From CAYGZA01 sp964354135 (GTDB lineage Bacteria; Planctomycetota; Planctomycetia; Pirellulales; Thermoguttaceae), in NCBI GenBank assembly GCA_964354135.1, contig CAYGZA010000219.1, positions 1-11,730 of the forward strand: DNA of 11,730 bases, read 5' to 3'. Below the pieces are notes generated by a model, which searched no databases, had not been told where the DNA came from, and saw only the letters and a list, made by a program, of their open reading frames with translations. Below, piece after piece: positions 7,086 through 11,730 of the stretch (its first letter is position 1; each line of letters begins with the position of its first letter). The position numbers and the translations under genes were made by a program.

Positions 7086-7648
7086 CACGCCCGGGACAAG
7101 AACTCTCCCGTGCGGGTGTCGACCTTGATCCGCTCGCCCTCGCTGAGGTATTCCGGCACCTGAACGACCAGTCCGGTTTCCAGGGTGGCGGGCTTTGTGC
7201 GTCCGGTGGCCGAGTCGCCCCGCACGCTTGGCGAGCACTCGACGATCGTCAGCTCCACGGCAACCGGGAGCTGGATGCCCACCGGCTGATCGTTGTAGAC
7301 CAGCATCTGGACGCCTTTCAGATCGTCCGTCAGGTACTGGCTCTCCTGGGCGACCTCCTCTTTGCGGAGGGCGTGCGTTTCGTAGCTCCCTTGATCGAGG
7401 AAGTAGACGTGGGCGGCGTCGGCGTACATGTACTTGACCTGGCGGCGGGAGAAATCGGCCAGCTCCAGCGAGTCGGTCCCCTTCAGGGCGATGTCCACCT
7501 TCTGCTTGGTAATCAGGTTCCGCGCCCGGTACTTGTAGAGCGTGGCGGCGCCGCGGGCCGACGGCGATTGCACGTTCACCGATTCGACGGTGCACGGCGC
7601 GCCGGCGTAGTTGACGACCGTTCCGGGCTTAATCTCTTTGGCAAGCAT
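7085..7648 (-). CDS. efpL: Elongation factor P-like protein EfpL (YeiP)
   Basis: EfpL is a paralogue of elongation factor P. It binds ribosomes stalled on proline-rich and related difficult motifs and helps form the peptide bond. The 187-residue product has the three-domain EF-P layout: KOW-like N-domain from MLAKEIKPGTVVNY, OB domain near 66-130, and C-terminal domain with GDSATGRTKPATLETGLVVQ followed by VPEYLSEGERIKVDTRTGE. The loop that carries the modified lysine in EF-P reads QSPSARGAATLYK (27-39) with Arg32 at the tip. This is almost the same as E. coli YeiP (QSPTARGAATLYK), so I assign it to the EfpL branch, which works without lysine modification. The frame stays open upstream to an ATG at 7978, but the family N-terminus begins at the ATG of 7648, which has an AGGTG ribosome site. 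A small mobile-element-like repeat lies just upstream and may hold its promoter. Confidence 0.9.
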   Translation of the reverse strand: MLAKEIKPGTVVNYAGAPCTVESVNVQSPSARGAATLYKYRARNLITKQKVDIALKGTDSLELADFSRRQVKYMYADAAHVYFLDQGSYETHALRKEEVAQESQYLTDDLKGVQMLVYNDQPVGIQLPVAVELTIVECSPSVRGDSATGRTKPATLETGLVVQVPEYLSEGERIKVDTRTGEFLSRA

Positions 7649-7682
7649 GAAACACCTGGGCAATGCTGAACTCGGAATGATG

Positions 7683-7901
7683 AATAATGGGCCAAGTGTC
7701 AGTAATACGAGGTCACCCCCGTTTGGTGTTTGAAGCCGTATTTCGTGGGTTGCCGGACCGCGTTTTTCGCCTCGAAACCTCCTCAGAACCGGGTGAAGGA
7801 GCTTTCGACGCGAAAAACGCTGACTACCTCTGATGACAGCACGCATACGCATTCTGGCAGTATAGGGCCGACCTCGAATTACTGACACTTGGCCAATAAT
7901 G
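7683..7901. mobile_element. MITE-like element: 205 bp core with 25-bp inverted ends and 7-bp flanking repeats
   Basis: The core spans 7690-7894. Its ends, 7690-7714 (begins GGCCAAGTGTCAGTAAT, ends CGAGGTC) and 7870-7894 (begins GACCTCG, ends ATTACTGACACTTGGCC), are inverted copies of 25 bases with one mismatch. Immediately outside both ends stands the same 7-mer AATAATG (7683-7689 and 7895-7901), as expected for a target-site duplication. No transposase is encoded, so the element would depend on one in trans. It holds a strong internal hairpin and sits in the gap between the 163-aa gene and efpL. One caution is that the surrounding sequence is ATGA/AATG-rich, so the 7-base match could be partly fortuitous. 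The transposon family was not recognised. Confidence 0.65.
7760..7820. repeat. Long imperfect hairpin inside the MITE-like element
   Basis: The arm 7760-7782 (begins GCGTTTTTCGC, ends CTCC) pairs with 7798-7820 (begins GGAG, ends GCGAAAAACGC) over 23 bases with two mismatches and a 15-base loop. It lies slightly left of the middle of the element and is distinct from the terminal repeats. It could fold in RNA or single-stranded DNA and may separate transcription of efpL from upstream genes. Confidence 0.7.
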
Positions 7902-7980
7902 AATGAAAGACGGCCGAGCGCGAGACGAACGCCAGGTTTCTCTCCCTCATCCATCATTCCGCACTCATCATTCATCATTT
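7895..7980. repeat. ATGATGAA-type word repeats downstream of the 163-aa gene
   Basis: On the - strand, directly after the stop of the 163-aa gene, the sequence is a chain of GATGA/AATGATG words with a CGGAATGATGG unit (about 7945-7980). The same CGGAATGATGAATAATG word occurs on the + strand at about 7673-7689, on the other side of the MITE-like element. The element therefore appears to sit within, or between two inverted blocks of, this repeat. No gene is seen. Confidence 0.5.
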
Positions 7981-8472
7981 CTAGAGTATCGTTCCCGACT
8001 GGGGATCGACGGCGATTCCGTCCGTCAGCTCGACCAGGGCCTCCAACACGATCAACAGGGTGCTGGGGTCGAACATTTCGTCCTCGATCTCTTCACCGCT
8101 ATCGGCGCCGGCCAGCATTTCGAAGTGGAGGACGTCGAAGCGGCCGTCCGCCTGGGCGAACCGCTTGACCTTGGCGGACTCCTCGTCGGGGGAGTCGTCG
8201 GTCTGAAGCTCCTTGGCCAAGGCGAGGGATTGCTCCCGGACTTCCTTCCCGGCCAGAAAGCTGATGTCCAACGCGGCAAAGTCGTCCGGGGCGAGGACCG
8301 AGAGCGACTCGAAGTGGCCGTGCTTGTCCGCACGGCAGTTGGTCAAGACGTAACGGCTGTTCAGAGCGGCGAGCCGCTTCTCCATCGCCTTGAGCGTCGG
8401 CCGCCGGGCGGCGTCGAACAGCACGAAATACGTCTCCCGCCACCGGTATTCATCGTTGTCGAACATCGACAT
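7981..8472 (-). CDS. Uncharacterised acidic protein, 163 aa
   Basis: The start is the ATG at 8472, chosen because a strong GGGAGGAG ribosome site lies about 9 bases upstream and the product then begins MSMFDNDEYRWRETYFVLFD, a typical conserved start. I do not recognise a named family. It resembles from memory a short planctomycete-restricted protein with an opening 'DDEYxWRETYFVLF', a middle 'FESLSVLAPDDFAALDI' (54-70), and an end 'FDPSTLLIVLEALVELTDGIAVDPQSG' (135-160). Residues 92-100 and 124-135 are rich in Asp and Glu. There is no signal peptide or membrane segment, so it is probably cytoplasmic. It is the third gene of a close group after proC and the 77-aa gene, 29 bases behind the latter. 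Function unknown. Confidence 0.8.
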   Translation of the reverse strand: MSMFDNDEYRWRETYFVLFDAARRPTLKAMEKRLAALNSRYVLTNCRADKHGHFESLSVLAPDDFAALDISFLAGKEVREQSLALAKELQTDDSPDEESAKVKRFAQADGRFDVLHFEMLAGADSGEEIEDEMFDPSTLLIVLEALVELTDGIAVDPQSGTIL

Positions 8473-8501
8473 CGGCGGTCTCCTCCCGGCGTGCCCGGCG
8501 G

Positions 8502-8735
8502 TCACTCCTCGCAATCGCCCTCGGCGTGCTCCGAGCTGGCCCATGCCTCCAGGGCAGCCAGGGTCCGGTCGCGCTCCTCGCGGTCGGCCCAGACCGACTC
8601 TTCGTCTTCCAGGCGGACCTCGTACTCCCCTTCCCGCGCGCACTCCGGCGACCCGCAGTAGTGCGGCAGGGCCGACACCCAGAGGATGCGGTACAGGGGG
8701 ACGTACTTGTCGTCGATCACGCACAATCCCGACAT
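8502..8735 (-). CDS. Small uncharacterised protein, 77 aa, between proC and the 163-aa gene
   Basis: The start is ATG at 8735 with GGGGAG about 10 bases upstream. The product begins MSGLCVIDDKYVPLYRILWVS and contains YCGSPEC (Cys27-x4-Cys32), a spacing that could bind metal but is too little to call a zinc finger. The C-terminal half is highly acidic and Trp/Ala-containing (EDEESVWADREERDRTL). The gene lies 22 bases after proC and 29 bases before the 163-aa gene, so all three are probably one transcript. Codon third positions are GC-rich, like its neighbours, supporting a real gene. Function unknown. Confidence 0.7.
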   Translation of the reverse strand: MSGLCVIDDKYVPLYRILWVSALPHYCGSPECAREGEYEVRLEDEESVWADREERDRTLAALEAWASSEHAEGDCEE

Positions 8736-8757
8736 CGCTGCGATTCTCCCCGACGGC

Positions 8758-9573
8758 TCACGATCCGCCGGCCAGCTCCGCGGACCGCCGAGCGGCCGCT
8801 TCCACCGCCGCCATCAAGGCCGCCCGAACGCCCCCTAATTCCAGGGCCTGGAGGCCGGCGATCGTCGTGCCGCCCGGGCTGGCCACCCGATCCTTCAAGA
8901 CCCCCGGATGCTCCCCGGTGACGAGCACCATCTCGGCCGCGCCTCGCAGGGTCTGTGCGGCCAGCGCCAGGGCAACGTTCCGCGGCAGCCCCATCCGCAC
9001 GCCTCCGTCGGCCAGGGCCTCGATCATCACGTAAGCAAACGCCGGCCCGGACCCGGAAAGGCCGGTCACGGCGTCCATCAGCTTCTCTTCCACGGGAAAC
9101 GCAACCCCGACGGCCTCGAGGATCTGCCGGACAAGCTCGCCGTCCTTCGGCGTGGCCCGATCGCCCAGGCAATACCCGCAGGCCCCCTTGCCGACCAGGC
9201 AGGGGGTATTCGGCATGACACGGACGAGCCGGATGTCCTGCCCCAGCCCTTCGGTCAAGACCGCCAGACGGACCCCCGCGGCGATCGAGACCACGAGCTT
9301 CTCTTTCCCGACTTTCCCCCGCAGTTGGGAAAGGACCTTCGCCATCTGCTGGGGTTTGACGGCCAGGAACAAGACATCCGCCGTTGCCGCCACCTCAAGG
9401 TTGTCTTGAGTGACCTTGGCGCCGGTCGCGCGGGTGAATCGCTCCCTGGCCTCGGCGGCCGGGTCGCTGGCCAGGAGCTTCTCGGCGGAGGCCAGACCCG
9501 CCTTGACCAACCCTTGCGCAAGGGCAGTCGCCATCTGGCCCGCCCCGATGAAGCTGATTTGCTCACTCAACAT
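8758..9573 (-). CDS. proC: Pyrroline-5-carboxylate reductase
   Basis: ProC reduces 1-pyrroline-5-carboxylate to L-proline with NAD(P)H, the last step of proline synthesis, in the cytoplasm. The 271-residue length is normal. The Rossmann nucleotide-binding motif is ISFIGAGQMATAL at 6-18, followed by LAVKPQQM at 70-77, VMPNTPCLVGKG at 119-130 and SIAAGV at 96-101. The family signature LSGSGPAFAYVMIEALADGG runs over 172-191, and the C-terminal dimer region includes DRVASPGGTTIAGL at 228-241. The initiating ATG at 9573 has only a weak GGGTGG ribosome site about 10 bases upstream. It heads a probable three-gene unit with the two small unknown genes downstream. All recognisable family motifs are intact. 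Confidence 0.97.
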   Translation of the reverse strand: MLSEQISFIGAGQMATALAQGLVKAGLASAEKLLASDPAAEARERFTRATGAKVTQDNLEVAATADVLFLAVKPQQMAKVLSQLRGKVGKEKLVVSIAAGVRLAVLTEGLGQDIRLVRVMPNTPCLVGKGACGYCLGDRATPKDGELVRQILEAVGVAFPVEEKLMDAVTGLSGSGPAFAYVMIEALADGGVRMGLPRNVALALAAQTLRGAAEMVLVTGEHPGVLKDRVASPGGTTIAGLQALELGGVRAALMAAVEAAARRSAELAGGS

Positions 9574-9668
9574 AGATCCAAACCACCCGGAAGACGGACG
9601 AAGACCGCACTGCCGCCATGCTACGGCAAACGGGGCAATCCTACAAGTATGCCTCGAACCGGACGAAA

Positions 9669-9687
9669 GACGGAATCGAAGTCCGTC
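9669..9687 (-). terminator. Possible weak terminator after the DUF4058 gene
   Basis: Read on the - strand, GACGGA and TCCGTC form a 6-base stem with a 7-base loop, followed by TTTCGT, about 25 bases past the DUF4058 stop. The stem is short and the T-run poor. It lies in the 138-bp gap before proC, where no further gene is seen. Confidence 0.3.
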
Positions 9688-9711
9688 CCACAGAAACCGT
9701 GACCCAGGTTC

Positions 9712-10500
9712 CTACCGGCGGCTCTGGGACCGCAGCAATTGGTCGGCCCAGGCCGTCTCGTCAGGATCGAGAGGCGGGACGGGCTCAGAGCGATAGTCGG
9801 TGTCGTCGTAGCGGCCGTTTTGGTAGGAAAGGTCGATGAGGACTTGCAGGTCCAGGGGAACATCGGCATCCGTCTGCCGAACGGGTATGCCGACGACGGG
9901 GAGGCGCTCGCGGAGCGGGGCAGCGTAGAGTTCACCGATCCGCGGCTTCCATCCCCGGCGGACGCAAATCTGATAGGTCGTGCGCAGCGACGCGGGAATC
10001 CGCCCTGGCGGCACGGAAAAAACGCGACGGCCCGACCGCGTCAGATCGATTTCGACCAGGCTCGAAGCGGCCGCGATGACCTCACGCTGCTTCGCCAAAT
10101 ACAGATCTTGCCCCTCGCCCGGCACCTTGTTGGTCGGGCTTAGGAACTCGATCACGGTGATGACACGGTTGCCCGAGCGGACGTCGACAATCTCAATGTA
10201 CCCCTCCGTAATCGGCTCGTCGTCTAAGTGGATCAGCGCGGGCTCAGCCAAAGCCACACCGCCGACCGTCCCAGTCGGGGCTCCTCGCCCACGAGGATGT
10301 TCGACGGCCGACACATCCGGGACAATCTGGCGTTTCGCGCCTTCCTCCGACTCTACAAAAACCCGTTGCTCGATCCTTGCCCGCAGGCCCGCGGGCAATT
10401 GGTCCTGCAAGGTGTCTCCCGCATAGGTCACCAGTCGTTGATGCACCTCGGACCAGTACTGTTCCAGATACGGGTCCATCCCCGGAAACGGGCTTTTCAT
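9712..10500 (-). CDS. DUF4058 family protein
   Basis: The start is ATG at 10500, giving the family-typical opening MKSPFPGMDPYLE; AAGGA lies 8 bases upstream. An earlier in-frame ATG at 10563 would add 21 Arg-rich residues and is not favoured. The 262-residue length is typical. Key blocks are QIVPDVSAVE at 58-67, TEGYIEIVDVRSGNRVITVIEFLSPTNK over 98-125, YLAKQREV at 134-141 and LVEIDLTRSGRR at 148-159. The family has no established function and is common in cyanobacteria and planctomycetes. The order PD... then VIEFLSPTNK... and a later KQRE resembles the Uma2-type PD-(D/E)XK nuclease fold (Asp62, Glu118, Lys125 or Lys137), but this is my inference. It has its own candidate promoter and sits between the rhamnosidase and proC genes without evident functional link. 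Confidence 0.88.
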   Translation of the reverse strand: MKSPFPGMDPYLEQYWSEVHQRLVTYAGDTLQDQLPAGLRARIEQRVFVESEEGAKRQIVPDVSAVEHPRGRGAPTGTVGGVALAEPALIHLDDEPITEGYIEIVDVRSGNRVITVIEFLSPTNKVPGEGQDLYLAKQREVIAAASSLVEIDLTRSGRRVFSVPPGRIPASLRTTYQICVRRGWKPRIGELYAAPLRERLPVVGIPVRQTDADVPLDLQVLIDLSYQNGRYDDTDYRSEPVPPLDPDETAWADQLLRSQSRR

Positions 10501-10574
10501 GGTTCGGTTCCTTCGGATGCCGATGCGCCGGCGGCCGGCCCCCCGCAGCTCGATAGAGGCCAATTCCTATTCCT

Positions 10575-10602
10575 ATTGTACTCTGATCCGCGTTGTCGCC
10601 AA
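10575..10602 (-). promoter_or_regulatory. Candidate sigma70-type promoter of the DUF4058 gene
   Basis: On the - strand TTGGCG (10602-10597) and TACAAT (10580-10575) are separated by 16 bases, matching the consensus at 4 of 6 and 5 of 6 positions. Transcription would begin near 10568, leaving a leader of about 70 bases before the ATG at 10500. The -10 box overlaps a short ATTCCT tandem repeat (10563-10577). Confidence 0.45.
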
Positions 10603-10610
10603 ATGACGGG

Positions 10611-11730
10611 TTACGGGACTACGAACCGGTACGCCCCCGCGCGGACTTCGTAGACGACCCGGCCGCGCTCGGTGCGGAGGAACTTCACCCCCTCGGACTC
10701 CGTGGCGGGACGGCCGCCTTCCGTCACGCCGTCCGGCCCGGCGGCCGGGAGCGACACCGTCGCCGCGGTATTGGCCGGGATCGTGACGTGGAAGACGAGC
10801 TTGCCGCCGTCGGTCTGCCATTCGGTGGCGATCCGGCCGTGCAGCGAGCGGTAGCTCGCCTTGACCCAGGAGAGCCCCGGACACGGCTGCGGGCGGATCA
10901 GGAGCCGCTTGAAGCCGGGGCCGTCGGTGTCGATCCCGGCCACGCTTTGGAACATCCAGCGGGCCACCGCCCCGAACGAATAGTGGGCGAACGAGTTCAT
11001 CCCGGGGTCCTGGAATCCCTTGTCGGCAGTCCAGCCATCCCATCGCTCCCAGATGCTGGTCGCTCCGTGCTTGATGGAATAACCCCAGGACGGGAAGGTG
11101 TCGTTCAATAGCAGCCGGCAGGCCACGTCCTGCCGGCCGTTTTGGGCCAAGACGGGCATCAACATGCTGGTGCCCACGAAGCCGGTCGAGAGGTGGCCGC
11201 CCCGAGCAGCAATGTCCTCGACAAGATACTTCGCAGCCAGAGGCCGCTTCTCCTCGGGCAGGAGATTGAAGTAGAGGGCCATGACGTAGCAGGTCTGCGT
11301 GTTCCCCTTGATCCGGCCGTCCGGGGCGACGTACGCCTTGTTGAAGGCCGTCTTGATCTCCTCGAAGAGCGCCGCGTACTTCCGGGCATCCTCTTCCTTG
11401 CCGAGCACGCGGGCGGCCTCCGCGGTCAGGTGCGTGCTTTCAGCGAAGAAGGCCGTGGCGATTACGTCCTTGGGCGTGTCGGCCTTGATCGAGAGCCAGT
11501 CGCCGTAGCCTTCGGCCGGGCGCAAGAGGTCCTTGCTGTGCTTGCGGTCGAACTCGACCAGGCGGACCATCATGCCGTAGTGCTTTTCCAGGAGCCGCTT
11601 GTCGTTGTACACGTAGTAGATCGTCCACGGGCAGATCGTCCCGGCGTCGGCCCAGGCGGCGGTGCCGTGGCCGAGATTCAGGACGAACGGGGCCACGTCG
11701 GTCACGCCGCCGTCGGGCTGTTGCGCGTCT
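10611..11730 (-). CDS. Alpha-L-rhamnosidase, GH78 (C-terminal part; 5' end outside the window)
   Basis: The frame is open to the right edge, reading ...DAQQPDGGVTDVAPF..., so the N-terminal part of the gene lies beyond 11730. GH78 enzymes remove terminal L-rhamnose from plant, algal or microbial polysaccharides by an inverting mechanism. The visible ~373 residues include the six-hairpin (alpha/alpha)6 catalytic barrel: AWADAGTICPWTIYYVY, the GYGDWL stretch and GATSIWERWDGW, whose Glu (codon at 11046-11048) corresponds to the proposed general base. The beta-sandwich C-terminal domain follows (NSFAHYSFGAVARWMF, then PGFKRLLIRPQP and SYRSLHGRIATEW). The general-acid region is upstream, outside the window. 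Secretion cannot be judged without the N-terminus. The protein ends YRFVVP at a TAA. It precedes the DUF4058 gene with no sign of coupling. Confidence 0.93.
   Translation of the reverse strand, partial: DAQQPDGGVTDVAPFVLNLGHGTAAWADAGTICPWTIYYVYNDKRLLEKHYGMMVRLVEFDRKHSKDLLRPAEGYGDWLSIKADTPKDVIATAFFAESTHLTAEAARVLGKEEDARKYAALFEEIKTAFNKAYVAPDGRIKGNTQTCYVMALYFNLLPEEKRPLAAKYLVEDIAARGGHLSTGFVGTSMLMPVLAQNGRQDVACRLLLNDTFPSWGYSIKHGATSIWERWDGWTADKGFQDPGMNSFAHYSFGAVARWMFQSVAGIDTDGPGFKRLLIRPQPCPGLSWVKASYRSLHGRIATEWQTDGGKLVFHVTIPANTAATVSLPAAGPDGVTEGGRPATESEGVKFLRTERGRVVYEVRAGAYRFVVP

Noticed and set aside
6361..7128. Long + strand frame opposite the MmeI-type fragment and efpL end
   Set aside because: It is antisense to two well-supported protein domains and matches nothing recognised.
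7690..7894. CRISPR-like or tRNA-like structure in the palindromic region
   Set aside because: There are no regularly spaced direct repeats and no cloverleaf; the symmetry is that of inverted ends plus one central hairpin.
7085..7978. A 297-codon version of efpL starting at the ATG of 7978
   Set aside because: The extra ~110 codons run through the word repeats and the MITE-like element in frame by chance; the EF-P family N-terminus begins at MLAKEIKPG (7648), which has its own ribosome site.
7981..8724. A 247-codon version of the 163-aa protein
   Set aside because: The added N-terminus overlaps the 77-aa gene in another frame and is Arg/Pro/Gly-rich, typical of antisense or shifted reading of GC-rich DNA; a strong ribosome site supports 8472.

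Overview
This window looks like chromosomal DNA from a GC-rich planctomycete, probably in the Pirellulales or a related group. The call rests on gene content: an EfpL/YeiP-type elongation factor, a DUF4058 protein, a GH78 alpha-L-rhamnosidase, a DUF374 acyltransferase and small conserved-looking proteins next to proC. It also rests on gene spacers filled with short, wordy, locally repeated sequence. The assignment is inferred from memory of such genomes and is not proven here.

Layout. The left half (94-6496) is read on the + strand: a lysophospholipid-acyltransferase-like gene, xseA, a gap of about 415 bp with no convincing gene, then a tightly coupled two-gene module. The module is a 1057-residue Eco57I-like adenine-specific DNA methyltransferase followed, with a 4-base overlap, by a 233-residue protein with a PD-(D/E)XK nuclease signature. 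The right half (6493-11730) is read on the - strand. From right to left it holds a GH78 alpha-L-rhamnosidase cut by the window edge, a DUF4058 gene with its own candidate promoter, the group proC / 77-aa protein / 163-aa protein, a 205-bp MITE-like element, efpL, and a 181-residue stand-alone copy of the N-terminal nuclease domain of an MmeI-type (type IIL) restriction-modification enzyme. The two halves meet tail to tail at 6493-6496, where both stop codons share the bases CTAG.

How the parts relate. Housekeeping genes (xseA for DNA processing, proC for proline synthesis, efpL for translation of difficult motifs) flank an accessory patch. The patch (about 2209-7038) carries one apparently complete methylase-plus-nuclease pair and the severed head of a second, unrelated restriction system. 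This looks like a turnover hotspot for restriction-modification genes. The most notable objects are the coupled methylase/nuclease pair, the truncated MmeI-type gene at its convergent boundary, the small element with 25-bp inverted ends and flanking 7-bp direct repeats upstream of efpL, and the different short-word repeats in most gene gaps.
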